Below, piece by piece: positions 34,151 through 43,037 of a DNA stretch of 64,000 nt (position 1 is its first letter; each line of letters begins with the position of its first letter). The stretch spans positions 744,001 through 808,000 of the forward strand of contig NZ_JNLC01000010.1 of assembly GCF_000702305.1 (NCBI RefSeq), in the 5' to 3' direction. The notes beneath the pieces are model-generated. The model did no database searches, was not told the origin of the DNA, and saw only the letters and a list, made by a program, of their open reading frames with translations. This DNA is from Allobosea sp. 117 (GTDB lineage Bacteria; Pseudomonadota; Alphaproteobacteria; Rhizobiales; Xanthobacteraceae). Made by a program: the position numbers and the translations under genes.

Positions 34151-35314
34151 TCAGGCCGCGGCGGCGAGCGGCGTGTCGAGCCGCAATCCGGCCTCGCGCA
34201 TCAGCGGCAGCACGCGGGCGCCGAAGAATTCGAGATCGGGAATGAAGTCGTAGAAATTGACCTGCACGCCGTCGCAGCCGGCGCGCTTGAGCCGCTGGAA
34301 GCCCTCGACCACCTGCGCGGGCGTGCCGACGATGTGGACATTGCCGCCGATCGTCCATTGCTCGCGCGTCGCCGCCTTCCACGAGGTCTGGTCGCCGCCG
34401 GTGAAGGTCCGGTAGAAGTTCTCCGCCGCCACCGCGTCCTGATGCTTCAATATCGCGTCGTACTGCGCCCAGGCTTCCGCCTCGGTCTCGCGGCAGATGA
34501 CGTGCGGGTTTATGAGGGTGCGTATGTCGCGCCCCTGCGCCGCCGCGGCATCCTTGATCTGCCGGTTGTGCGCCGGCAAAGCTTCGCATGCCCTGTCGAG
34601 GTTTGCGCCGGCCGGGCTGGTCACGAAGATCAGGTCGGAGTGCTTCACCGCATAGGCGAGGCCGGCGCCGGACGACGAGGCGTTCACCAGCAGGCATCTG
34701 CCGCCGGCCGGCTTGGGCGCGACGAAGGCGTTCTTCATCTTCCAGAACTGGCCGTCGACGGAGAGGTTCTCGTCTTCGGACCAGAGTTGCTTCATCATGG
34801 TCACGAACTCGTCGGCCATGACGTAGCGATGGTCGTGCTCGATCTGCTCGAGCCCGAACATCTCGAACTCGCTCTTCTTGTAGCCGGTGACCATGTTGAG
34901 GCCCCAGCGCCCGCCGCTCATCTCGGACAGGGTGGCGCCGAACTTGGCGAGGTGCAGAGGGTGCCAGCCGTAGAGGATGTGCACCGTCGAGACCAGCAGG
35001 ATGCGCTCGGTGAGCGCGGCGAGGCCGGCGGTGACGAGCAGCGGGTCGGTCGCCATCTCGCGGAACTTCATCTCCCCGCCATAGCCGCCCTTGCCCATCC
35101 ACTGGGCGAGGCCGAAGACGAGGTCGAAGCCGAGCTTTTCGGCCATGATCGTGCAGCGGGCGTTGTAGTCGAAGGTCCATGAGGTGCTGCGCGGGGCCAG
35201 CGACGGGCTCCACGCGCCCGACTGGATGGGGAGGAAAAGTCCCAGCATGAGGGGATGCCGCTTGGCGGCCTCGACCGGCGACATCTGGGAGGTTTCCGGG
35301 GTCTTGTGCGGCAT
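34151..35314 (-). CDS. RutA-like LLM-class flavin monooxygenase
   Basis: 387 residues from ATG 35314 (GGGAGA upstream). Like uracil monooxygenase RutA and dimethylsulfone monooxygenase SfnG it has PLMLGLFLPIQSGAWS, LGFDLVFGLAQWMGKGGYGG, SGGRWGLNMVTGYKKSEFEMFG, and GTPAQVVEGFQRLKRAGCDGVQVNFYDF. This group uses reduced FMN and O2, in RutA via a flavin peroxide to open the ring. Here the rest of the operon (reductase, CoA-transferase, enoyl-CoA hydratase) is not the rut set, so the substrate is probably another heterocycle, amide or sulfone. The promoter contains the 23-bp element shared with the LysR gene. Confidence 0.9.
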   Translation of the reverse strand: MPHKTPETSQMSPVEAAKRHPLMLGLFLPIQSGAWSPSLAPRSTSWTFDYNARCTIMAEKLGFDLVFGLAQWMGKGGYGGEMKFREMATDPLLVTAGLAALTERILLVSTVHILYGWHPLHLAKFGATLSEMSGGRWGLNMVTGYKKSEFEMFGLEQIEHDHRYVMADEFVTMMKQLWSEDENLSVDGQFWKMKNAFVAPKPAGGRCLLVNASSSGAGLAYAVKHSDLIFVTSPAGANLDRACEALPAHNRQIKDAAAAQGRDIRTLINPHVICRETEAEAWAQYDAILKHQDAVAAENFYRTFTGGDQTSWKAATREQWTIGGNVHIVGTPAQVVEGFQRLKRAGCDGVQVNFYDFIPDLEFFGARVLPLMREAGLRLDTPLAAAA

Positions 35315-35403
35315 GGCGTTGGTCTCCCGTGTTTTCGGGTAGTCGTGATGGCCGATTTCGAGACGAAATATCCGACCAATCCCGATATTCGGAATGCTAA
35401 GCG

Positions 35404-35416
35404 TCGAATATTTCGA
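35404..35416. promoter_or_regulatory. Inverted repeat TCGAA-TAT-TTCGA upstream of the monooxygenase operon
   Basis: A perfect 5-bp inverted repeat with 3-base spacer, 90 bases upstream of the operon start and abutting the shared element at 35415-35437. TTCGAT/ATTCGA motifs recur up to 35460, so this promoter may have several regulator contacts. Confidence 0.4.
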
Positions 35417-35437
35417 TTGAAAGCGAGAGTTTTCGAT
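35415..35437. promoter_or_regulatory. LysR-type shared element, operon copy
   Basis: The 23-base block has left arm GATTGAAA and right arm GTTTTCGAT. It matches 37132-37154 at 20 of 23 positions (the right 9 bases are identical). It lies 101 bases upstream of the monooxygenase ATG in an AT-rich pocket. Confidence 0.6.
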
Positions 35438-35529
35438 GGGGAATATTCGATATATTCGATGGTGCCATCGAAAGAAGAAGGCCGGGTCAAGCGAAAGCAT
35501 CGCTGCCCCGGCCTCAGTTCGGCTCAGGT

Positions 35530-36909
35530 TCAGGCCGAAGGCGATGCGATGCTTGCGGATACCGTGCCGCGGTCCTCGCGGACCCAGCCCTCATTGGTGG
35601 AATAGTCGTCCTGCGAGCGGTCGCGCAGGAACAAGGCCGAGGTGAAGCTGATGGCCGCGATCACGGCGATGTAGGTGCTGATCGCCGTCGACGTGCCGTA
35701 GGTGTGCAGCAGCCAGGCCGCGATCATCGGGGCGGGGCCGCCGGAGGTGATCGAGGCGAGCTGATAGCCGATGGACGATCCCGAATAGCGCACGCTCGGC
35801 GGGAAGCTTTCGGCGATGAACGCCGCCTGCGGAGCGTATTGCATGTCGTGGATCGGCAGCGACAGCAGGATGGCGAGGACGACGAGGAAGGGGATTTTCG
35901 AGTCCAGCATCCAGAAATAGGGGAAGGCGAAGGCCAGCATCATGAAGGCGCCGATGAGATACATGCGCTTGCGGCCGATGCGGTCCGACAGATAGCCGAA
36001 CAGCGGCGTGGTGAAGAGCGACAGCGCCGCCGCCGCCAGCACGCAGTTGAACAGGAAGGAGCGCTCCAGGCCGAGATTCTTCGTGCCATAGGCCAGCAGG
36101 AAAGTAGTGAAGAGCACGAAGGGCGCCTGCTGCCCGGTGCGGATGAGGCAGGTGAGGACGATCTCCCGCCAATAGCCGCGCACCGCTTCGAGCACCGGGG
36201 TGCGTGCGATCTGCTTCTTCTCCTGGATCTGCTGGAACACCGGCGTCTCCAGCACGCCGAGCCGGATGTACAGGCCAACGACGATGAGGACCGCGCTGAT
36301 CAGGAAGGGGATGCGCCAGCCGATCGTCTCGAACCATTCCGGCGACCCGGCCCAGGAGGTGAGGGTCAGCGCGGCGACCGCGAGCAGCATGCCGAGCGGG
36401 GAGCCGAATTGCGGCCAACTGGCCGCGAGGCCGCGGCGCTTGTCGAACTTCGACCATTCGGTGGCCACCGCGATGGCGCCGCCCCATTCGCCGCCGACGC
36501 CGATGCCTTGCAGCATGCGCAGGACGGTGAGCGCCACGGCACCCCAGATGCCGATGCTCTCATAGGTCGGCACGAGCCCGATCAGCACCGTGCTGATGCC
36601 CATCAGCAGCAGCGTCGCGACCAGCGTACCCTTGCGGCCGATGCGATCGCCGAAATGGCCGAAGATCATGGCGCCGACCGGGCGCGCGACGAAGCCGAGG
36701 AAGAAGGTCGAGAAGGCGAGCAGCGTCGCCGAATAGGGGTCCTGCGAGGGAAAATAGAGCTTTCCGAAGACCAGCGCGGCGACCAGGCCGTACAGGTAGA
36801 AATCGTACCATTCGATCATCGTGCCGACGGTCGAGGCGATAACGGCGCGGCGTGCGTGGCGCGCGATGTCGGCGTCGCTCAAGGGCGACGTCCCCGCATG
36901 TGAGGCCAT
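35530..36909 (-). CDS. MFS transporter, metabolite:H+ symporter (MHS) family
   Basis: 459 residues from ATG 36909 (AGGAGG upstream). 12 helices are expected; MHS hallmarks are ASTVGTMIEWYDFYLYGLVAALVF, RPVGAMIFGHFGDRIGRKGTL (loop 2-3 GxxxDRxGR) and RMLQGIGVGGEWGGAIAVATEW, with the second loop YLSDRIGRKRM. Members import organic acids, betaines or aromatic acids. It lies between the monooxygenase operon and the LysR gene and is probably the importer for the pathway. Confidence 0.92.
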   Translation of the reverse strand: MASHAGTSPLSDADIARHARRAVIASTVGTMIEWYDFYLYGLVAALVFGKLYFPSQDPYSATLLAFSTFFLGFVARPVGAMIFGHFGDRIGRKGTLVATLLLMGISTVLIGLVPTYESIGIWGAVALTVLRMLQGIGVGGEWGGAIAVATEWSKFDKRRGLAASWPQFGSPLGMLLAVAALTLTSWAGSPEWFETIGWRIPFLISAVLIVVGLYIRLGVLETPVFQQIQEKKQIARTPVLEAVRGYWREIVLTCLIRTGQQAPFVLFTTFLLAYGTKNLGLERSFLFNCVLAAAALSLFTTPLFGYLSDRIGRKRMYLIGAFMMLAFAFPYFWMLDSKIPFLVVLAILLSLPIHDMQYAPQAAFIAESFPPSVRYSGSSIGYQLASITSGGPAPMIAAWLLHTYGTSTAISTYIAVIAAISFTSALFLRDRSQDDYSTNEGWVREDRGTVSASIASPSA

Positions 36910-37131
36910 CTGTTCCTCCTGGGCATCCCCTGTGCGGGGAGCATGTTTCACATCCCTCACCGCGCGCCGGGTTTGCCCGGTCTTCGGCCTTCCAAGCATA
37001 GATCGGCCCGAGCCCGCCGTCCGCACCCGGACGACGCGCTTCGTGACGTCACGCGGCGCTATTTCCGTTGTTGTTGTGTAGACGAGGCGTCTGCCGCCCC
37101 ATCCAAACGCAGCCTAGGCTCAGGATTTTTT

Positions 37132-37154
37132 GATTGAAAACGATTGTTTTCGAT
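37132..37154. promoter_or_regulatory. LysR-type shared element, regulator copy
   Basis: Block with GATTGAAA at 37132-37139 and GTTTTCGAT at 37146-37154, in the gap between the MHS permease and the LysR gene; the inner part GAAAAC-gatt-GTTTTC is a perfect inverted repeat. It lies 44 bases before the LysR start. Near-identical copy at 35415-35437. Confidence 0.65.
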
Positions 37155-37197
37155 CGATACTGTGCAAGATAGTCGATGAGTAGGGTGCCTCAGTTCA

Positions 37198-38076
37198 ATG
37201 AACTTCCGTCAGTTGGAGACTTTTGTTGAGATCGTGAGGCTCGGAAGCTTCGCAGCCGCAGCAAACAAGCTTCACGCGACGCAATCGACCATTTCCGCGC
37301 GTATTCAGGAGCTTGAGAGCGATCTCGGGGTCGTGCTGTTCGACCGCAGCCAGCGCAAGGCTACCGTGACTGCGAAGGGACGTGAGCTCGTCGGCTATGC
37401 GGAGCGCGCGCTGACGCTCCAGGAGGAAATCCGCCAGCACATCGCGCCGCGCGAGACGCTGTCCGGCGTCGTCCGCGTCGGCGTCGCGGAGCTGGTGGCG
37501 GTGACCTGGCTTCCGCAGTTGGCGGCAACCCTCCACGAGCGCTATCCGAACATCAGCCTCGAGCTCGATATCTCGCTCACCGCCCCGCTGCGCAGCCGGC
37601 TGATGTCCGGCGAGCTGGACATCGCCTTCATCCCGGGCGAGGCCTTCGATCCCTCGCTGGTGGTGCATCCGCTTGGCGCGGTGACCTTCCGGTGGATGGC
37701 CGGGCCGGAGGTGAACCTGCCGGACAGAGCGCTGGTGGCGGCGGACTTCGCCGGCCTGCGCATCCTCTCGCTGGGCGAGAATTCGATCCACTACCAGACC
37801 ACATCGGCCTGGCTCGATGCCAGCGGTTCGACGCAGCGGCCGGATCTGTGCAACAGCATGAATGTGCTCTCCACCCTCACGGCGGCCAATGTCGGCGTCA
37901 GCCTCCTGCCGCCAAGCTGCTACGCGCAGGAGGTCGGGCAGGGGCGCCTGCGTGTCCTCTCCGTGGATCCCGAGCCGGCGCCGGTGCATTTCTGCGCCGT
38001 CTACAAGCAGCGGCGGCTCGCCACGCTGCAGGAGATCATCGCCGAGACCGCCCGCGAGGTGAGCACCTTCGAATAG
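37198..38076 (+). CDS. LysR family regulator of the monooxygenase cluster
   Basis: 292 residues. N-terminal helix-turn-helix (residues 1-60): MNFRQLETFVEIVRLGSFAAAANKLHATQSTISARIQELE. The co-inducer domain starts near residue 90 (GVVRVGVAELVAVTWLPQLAATLHERYP). It diverges from the MHS permease. Its promoter and the monooxygenase operon promoter share a 23-bp element, which makes it the probable regulator of both. The start is ATG 37198, with only a weak ribosome site upstream. Confidence 0.9.
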   Translation: MNFRQLETFVEIVRLGSFAAAANKLHATQSTISARIQELESDLGVVLFDRSQRKATVTAKGRELVGYAERALTLQEEIRQHIAPRETLSGVVRVGVAELVAVTWLPQLAATLHERYPNISLELDISLTAPLRSRLMSGELDIAFIPGEAFDPSLVVHPLGAVTFRWMAGPEVNLPDRALVAADFAGLRILSLGENSIHYQTTSAWLDASGSTQRPDLCNSMNVLSTLTAANVGVSLLPPSCYAQEVGQGRLRVLSVDPEPAPVHFCAVYKQRRLATLQEIIAETAREVSTFE

Positions 38077-38081
38077 CGCGG

Positions 38082-38990
38082 CTATCGCCCCGCGGCTCCG
38101 GCGTCCGGACCGAGCACTGTGTCCACCGCGTCGAGGAAGGGCCGCAGGGCCTTCTTCGCCATGCGGCGGGGATTGACCGCGGCGGCGAGCGAGACGCGGA
38201 GCTCCGGCTCGAACGGGCGCACGGCGAGCCCGCGCATGTCGACGCCCACCATGGTGAACTCGTCGACCACGGTGAGCCCCGCGCCCTGCCGGACGAGGTT
38301 GACCGCGATGGTGTAGCGGTTGGTCTCGGTCGCCGATTGCAGGCGGCGCCGGAAGTCCGGTATGCCGGCCTCCAGCAGCGCGACCAGCCGCGCATCGGTC
38401 GTGATGTAGATGAACTCCGCCGGATCGACCTGCTCCCACCGGATCGTCGGTGAAGAGGCCAGCTTATGATCGGCCGGAAGCACGCAGACGATCCGTCCGC
38501 GCCGGATGGCGGACAGGGTCTCCGTCTCGTCCGAGGAGGGTACGACCGCGAAGCCGAGGTCGTATTGGCCACGCTCCACCACGCCGGCGATCTCGTGGTT
38601 GAGATGCATGTCGAGCACCAGCCCGTAGTCGGGGAGGGCGCGCCGGAAGATGCGGGCCGCCAGCGGCAGCATGGTCAGCGCGAGCGCGGGCGTCGCCGCG
38701 ACGCGGAGCTGTCCGGCGCGGAGATGGCGCACATTGTCGAGGTAACGGTCGAAGCGCGACAGCTCCTCCTCGATGCGCATGGCTTCTTCCAGCACCAGCA
38801 ATGCCTCGGCGGTGGGCGTCAGCCGGCCCCGCACGCGGTCGAACAGGCGGAAGCCGAGCCGGTGTTCGGTCAGGGCGATCGCCTTGCTCACCGAGGGCTG
38901 CGCCATGCCCAGCGCCGATGCGGCCGCGGTGACGGATCCGAGGCGCATCACCGTGGTGAAGATCGCCATCTCGCGTCGATCCATACCCAT
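38082..38990 (-). CDS. LysR family regulator of the amino-acid ABC cluster
   Basis: 302 residues; Met3 (38984) may be the actual start, because GAGGGA directly abuts the first ATG and is ideally placed for the second. HTH: RREMAIFTTVMRLGSVTAAASALGMAQPSVSKAIALTEHRLGFRLF. The effector domain begins at QLRVAATPALALTMLPLA. It is convergent with the LysR gene before it, 5 bases apart, and diverges from the ABC binding-protein gene (134-base gap), its likely target. Confidence 0.9.
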   Translation of the reverse strand: MGMDRREMAIFTTVMRLGSVTAAASALGMAQPSVSKAIALTEHRLGFRLFDRVRGRLTPTAEALLVLEEAMRIEEELSRFDRYLDNVRHLRAGQLRVAATPALALTMLPLAARIFRRALPDYGLVLDMHLNHEIAGVVERGQYDLGFAVVPSSDETETLSAIRRGRIVCVLPADHKLASSPTIRWEQVDPAEFIYITTDARLVALLEAGIPDFRRRLQSATETNRYTIAVNLVRQGAGLTVVDEFTMVGVDMRGLAVRPFEPELRVSLAAAVNPRRMAKKALRPFLDAVDTVLGPDAGAAGR

Positions 38991-39124
38991 TCCCTCAGGC
39001 TATGAATTTCTAAAAAATCGGTATTGGACAGAATATATGCCGATCGCCAGTTTAGGGCCATAAGCCGAACGGCAACCGGTGCGGCCCAGCCGCCCGATCA
39101 TCCAGAGCAGAGGACGGAATAGTC

Positions 39125-39916
39125 ATGCGGATCCTTCAGCCGCTGGTGCGGCGTCTCCTGCCGGCTGCGGTCGCGCTCGCGGCCGCGACCGGCGCGATGG
39201 CCCAGGACAAGAGCGACCTTCAGAAGATCGTCGACGCCAAGGTGGTGCGGGTCGGCGCCGTGCAGGCGCCGCCATGGTACGAGAAGGACCTCGCGACCGG
39301 CGCGTGGGGCGGGCTCGTGCCGGAGGTGATGGAGGCGATGTTCTCCAAGGTCGGGGTGAAGATCGATTATGTCGAGACGCAGTGGGGCACGGCGGTCGCC
39401 GGCCTCCAGTCCGACCGCTTCGACCTGCTCGGCGCCTATAACGCGACACCCGAACGCGAGAAGGCGATCGACTTCACCAAGCCGATGGGCGCGCTGAAAT
39501 TCGCCATCCTCACCCTGAAGGGGCCGGCGGACGCCTATGCCACCTGGGACAAGATCGACGATCCGGCGATCAGGCTCGCCGCCATCGACGGCGCCGGCGC
39601 CACCCGCGCGCTGCAGCCGCTGCTGCCCAAGACGGCGTGGTCGGTCGTGCAGTCGAGCGACAACATGTATCTGGAGCTGGAGAGCGGGCGGGCGGATGCC
39701 CTCGTCACCAGCGACGTGCAGATCGGCCAGTATCTCAAGGCGCGCAGCCGGGGCACCATGGTGATCCCGACGCCGGTGCGCTCGCAGCCGACCAATATCG
39801 GCCTGCGCAAGAGCGAGGACCACAAGCTGCGCGACTGGCTGAACGAACAGCTCGACATCCTCCAGAAGGACGGCACGCTCGATCGCATCTGGGCGAAATA
39901 CGTTCCCCAGAAGTGA
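39125..39916 (+). CDS. Polar amino-acid ABC transporter substrate-binding protein
   Basis: 263 residues with a Sec signal (MRILQPLVRRLLPAAVALAAATGAMA, cleavage near residue 26). Family 3 features: KVVRVGAVQAPPWYEKDLATG, GLVPEVMEAMFSKVGVKIDYVE, QSDRFDLLGAYNATPEREKAIDFTKPM and DGTLDRIWAKY. It binds its ligand in the periplasm for the permease below. The specific amino acid or analogue is not readable. First gene of the three-gene importer. Confidence 0.92.
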   Translation: MRILQPLVRRLLPAAVALAAATGAMAQDKSDLQKIVDAKVVRVGAVQAPPWYEKDLATGAWGGLVPEVMEAMFSKVGVKIDYVETQWGTAVAGLQSDRFDLLGAYNATPEREKAIDFTKPMGALKFAILTLKGPADAYATWDKIDDPAIRLAAIDGAGATRALQPLLPKTAWSVVQSSDNMYLELESGRADALVTSDVQIGQYLKARSRGTMVIPTPVRSQPTNIGLRKSEDHKLRDWLNEQLDILQKDGTLDRIWAKYVPQK

Positions 39917-39942
39917 CGGCATATCCGACCGGAGATCGCGCC

Positions 39943-40752
39943 ATGACGAGCGAGGTCGAAACCGTTCCGCCGCTGCTCGTCGTCGAGGGCCTGCGCAAGT
40001 CCTTCGGCGCGGTGGAGGTGCTCAAGGGCGTCTCGCTCGCCGTGCGGCCCTCGCAGGTCGTGGGCCTGCTCGGGCGCAGCGGTTCGGGCAAGTCCACGTT
40101 GCTGCGCTGCCTTAATGTGCTGGAGGTGCCGAGCGCCGGGCGCATCCTGCTCGACGGTGAGGAGATCGGCTTCGAGACGAATTCGGCCGGAAGGCGCCGT
40201 CCGCTCTCCGCCGCGCGCCTCGCCCGCCAGCGGGCGGCGATGTCCATGGTGTTCCAGCACTTCAACCTGTGGCCGCACCGCACCGTGCTCGGCAATGTCG
40301 TCGAAGGTCCGGTGCAGGTGCTCGGCATGGACCGCGCCGAAGCGGAGGCGCGCGGCCTCGATCTGCTCGACCGGGTGGGGCTGAAGGGGAAGGCGGACAG
40401 CTATCCGATCCGGCTCTCCGGCGGCCAGCAGCAGCGCGTCGCCATCGCCCGCGCGCTCGCCATGCAGCCCAAGATCATGCTGTTCGACGAGCCGACATCG
40501 GCGCTCGACCCGGAACTGGTCGGCGAGGTGCTGCAGGTGATGCTCGATCTGGCGAGGAGCGGCACCACCATGGTGGTCGTCACCCACGAGATGTCCTTCG
40601 CGCGCAACGCGTGCGACGAGGTCGTACTGCTGGAGGGCGGCGAGATCGTCGAGCGCGGCTCGCCGGATTTCGTCATGGCGCAATCGGAAAACGAGCGCTG
40701 CCGACAGTTCTTCGCCAGCCACCGGCAGGTGCAGGCGGGAGCCTCCGCATGA
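39943..40752 (+). CDS. Polar amino-acid ABC transporter ATPase
   Basis: 269 residues from ATG 39943. Walker A GRSGSGKST, Q-loop VFQHFNLWPH, signature LSGGQQQRVAIARAL, Walker B IMLFDEPTSALDPE and H-loop VVTHEMSFA are all canonical. The HisP/GlnQ-like sequence with an insertion before the Q-loop (GFETNSAGRRRPLSAARLARQR) is typical. It energises the importer and overlaps the permease by four bases. Confidence 0.95.
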   Translation: MTSEVETVPPLLVVEGLRKSFGAVEVLKGVSLAVRPSQVVGLLGRSGSGKSTLLRCLNVLEVPSAGRILLDGEEIGFETNSAGRRRPLSAARLARQRAAMSMVFQHFNLWPHRTVLGNVVEGPVQVLGMDRAEAEARGLDLLDRVGLKGKADSYPIRLSGGQQQRVAIARALAMQPKIMLFDEPTSALDPELVGEVLQVMLDLARSGTTMVVVTHEMSFARNACDEVVLLEGGEIVERGSPDFVMAQSENERCRQFFASHRQVQAGASA

Positions 40753-41423
40753 CCTATCAATGGGACTTCTCGCTGTTCTACCAGTATCGCGGCCTGATGC
40801 TGAACGCCGCGCTGGTGACCTTCCAGCTCGTCGCCCTGTCGGTGGTGCTTGGCATTCTCGTCGGCCTCGCGCTGGCGCCGCTGCGCATGGCGGAGCGCCG
40901 CCTGCTGCGCTACCCCGCGACGGCGGTGATCGAGGTGGTCCGCTCGGTGCCGCCGCTGGTGCTGGTGGTGTGGAGCTATTACTGCCTGCCCATCCTCACC
41001 GGCCTCGCTTTGCCGGCCTTCTGGACCTGCGTCTTCGCCATCGCGCTCTATTCCGGCGTGTTCTATGCCGAGATCTTCCGTGCTGGCGTGCAGGCGGTGG
41101 ATCGCGGCCTCGTCGAGGCGGGGCTTTCGGTCGGCATGCGCCCGACCACGGTGATGATGCGCATCACCGGCCCGCTCGCCTTCCTCAGGGTGCTGCCGCC
41201 CTTCACCAGCCAGTGCGTGATGGCGATCAAGAACTCCGTTCTCGGCAGCTACATCGCGGTGGGCGAGATCCTCTATGAGGGCCAGCGGCTGTCGATCCAC
41301 ACCTTCCGCCCGCTGGAGGTGCTCACCCTCGTGGCCGCCTTCTTCGTCGCCGTCATCCTGCCGCTGACGCTGACCGCAGGCGCCATCGAGCGGCGGATAT
41401 TCCTCAAATATTTCCGGCGTTGA
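40749..41423 (+). CDS. Polar amino-acid ABC transporter permease
   Basis: 224 residues with about five helices. The HisMQ-type region EVVRSVPPLVLVVWSYYCLP and the EAA-like loop GLVEAGLSVGMRPTTVMMRITGPLAFLRVLPPFTSQCV are typical. Only one permease gene is present, so it probably works as a homodimer. ATGA overlap with the ATPase gene shows coupling. Confidence 0.92.
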   Translation: MTYQWDFSLFYQYRGLMLNAALVTFQLVALSVVLGILVGLALAPLRMAERRLLRYPATAVIEVVRSVPPLVLVVWSYYCLPILTGLALPAFWTCVFAIALYSGVFYAEIFRAGVQAVDRGLVEAGLSVGMRPTTVMMRITGPLAFLRVLPPFTSQCVMAIKNSVLGSYIAVGEILYEGQRLSIHTFRPLEVLTLVAAFFVAVILPLTLTAGAIERRIFLKYFRR

Positions 41424-41460
41424 GACCTCCCCGCCGGCCTCAGTTCGCGTGTGATCCGAG

Positions 41461-42915
41461 ATGAGCAGTATCGCCCCGTCCGAGGCATCGGCGCATACCG
41501 CCCGGACAACCGGCAACATCACCGATGCGGTCGCCGCCTTCGCGGCGGGCCTTGCCTTCGAGGCCGTGCCGGAGCGGGTCGTTCACCGCATCAGGCTCCA
41601 CCTGATCGACACGCTGGGCTGTGCGGTGGCCGGCCGGGATGTGGACCTGTCGGGGCAGGCGCGTGCGGTTGCCAGCCGCATGGGTGGTGCCGGCACCGCC
41701 CGTGTCTTCGGTAGCGAAGGGCGCTTCAGCCCGACCGCGGCCGCCTTCGCCAATGCGGTGATCGCCAATGCGCTGGATTTCGACGACGGTTTCGAGATCG
41801 CCGGCAAGGGCATGGGCCATCCCGGCTCCAGCCTCGTGCCGGCCGCGCTCGCTGCTCTCGGGCCAGAGGTGGTGAGCGGCCGTGATTTCCTGCTCGCCCT
41901 TGTCGCCGCCTATGAGGTGAACAACCGCCTCATCCTCGCGATGCAGCCGAGCGCGGAACGCTTCGAGCAGGTCTACGGCATCGCCCAGCATCAGGCGATC
42001 GGCGCCGCCCTGGCGCATGGGCGGCTTTCCGGGCTCGACGGCCGGCGGATGCGCAACGCGCTGGGCCTTGCCGGCGCGCTGACGCCGCTGCCGAGCCTGC
42101 ACAAATACAACTGGCTCACCCGACCCATCATCTCGTTGAAGGACGGCGTCGCGCCCGCCGCGCAGGCCGGCGTGCAGGCGGTGATGATGAGCGAGGCGGG
42201 CTTCGTCGGCAGCGTCGATATGCTCGACGGCCCGCAGGGCTACTGGCGGATGATCGGTTCCGACCGCTTCGACGCTTCCGTCGTGACCGGCGGCCTCGGC
42301 GCGGAATGGTTCGCCGCGCGCGGCAGCTTCAAGCTCTACCCCGCCTGCCGCTGGCTCGCGCCGGCACTCGAAGCGTTCGAGGCCGCCTTCGCGGCGGCGG
42401 GGCGGCCCTGCGAGGCCATCGCATCGGTCGACGTCGCGTCCTTCGGGGTCATCGCCGACAAGCTGATGGAGTGCCGCCCGGCGAATGCCGTCGATGCGCA
42501 GTTCAGCCTGCCCTTCACCATCGCGGCGCTGGCGACCGGCCGTGCTCCGGGGCCGGAGTGGTTCGCGCCAGCGGCCTTCGCCGATCCCGCGATGCGCGAT
42601 GTCGCGACGAAGGTGAGGGCGACGGTCGATCCCGAGATGGACCGGCTGATGAATGGCGAGACCCGCCTGCCATCTGCCCGCGTGGCGATCACCTTCGCCG
42701 ATGGCTCCGTGTTCGCGCACCATGTCGGCGCGCCGCTCGGCGGAGAGGCGCGCGCGGCGCCGGATTCCGCGATCCTCGACAAGGCGGCGCGCAATCTTCA
42801 TGGGCTGGACGTTCCGGCGGACCGGATCGTGCGAAGGCTGCTTGCGCTGGAGGCGGAGCCGGATGTGCGGCCGCTGATGGACGACATTTTCACTGCCGCC
42901 GTGCGGCCCGCGTGA
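41461..42915 (+). CDS. MmgE/PrpD family protein, second paralogue
   Basis: 484 residues, 38 bases after the permease, same strand. Family motifs: AFAAGLAFEAVPERVVHRIRLHLIDTLGCAVAG, NAVIANALDFDDGFEI (NxxxxHxLDFDD with Ala replacing the usual His), GKGMGHPGSSLVPAALA and FKLYPACRWLAPALEAFE. It differs widely from the copy at 10669, so the two are unlikely to have the same substrate. Operon context suggests it processes an imported amino-acid-like or polycarboxylate compound. Confidence 0.88.
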   Translation: MSSIAPSEASAHTARTTGNITDAVAAFAAGLAFEAVPERVVHRIRLHLIDTLGCAVAGRDVDLSGQARAVASRMGGAGTARVFGSEGRFSPTAAAFANAVIANALDFDDGFEIAGKGMGHPGSSLVPAALAALGPEVVSGRDFLLALVAAYEVNNRLILAMQPSAERFEQVYGIAQHQAIGAALAHGRLSGLDGRRMRNALGLAGALTPLPSLHKYNWLTRPIISLKDGVAPAAQAGVQAVMMSEAGFVGSVDMLDGPQGYWRMIGSDRFDASVVTGGLGAEWFAARGSFKLYPACRWLAPALEAFEAAFAAAGRPCEAIASVDVASFGVIADKLMECRPANAVDAQFSLPFTIAALATGRAPGPEWFAPAAFADPAMRDVATKVRATVDPEMDRLMNGETRLPSARVAITFADGSVFAHHVGAPLGGEARAAPDSAILDKAARNLHGLDVPADRIVRRLLALEAEPDVRPLMDDIFTAAVRPA

Positions 42916-43037
42916 CGCTGTCCGGATCGGCGCCATCGGCCGGCAGTGGTTCCAAATTCTTTTGCAAAATGGCTCTTAGGTGCCACTCACCCTGCTTGTA
43001 TTCCGAAAGGACGGTGGTCCTTCAAGCAGGAAGAACA

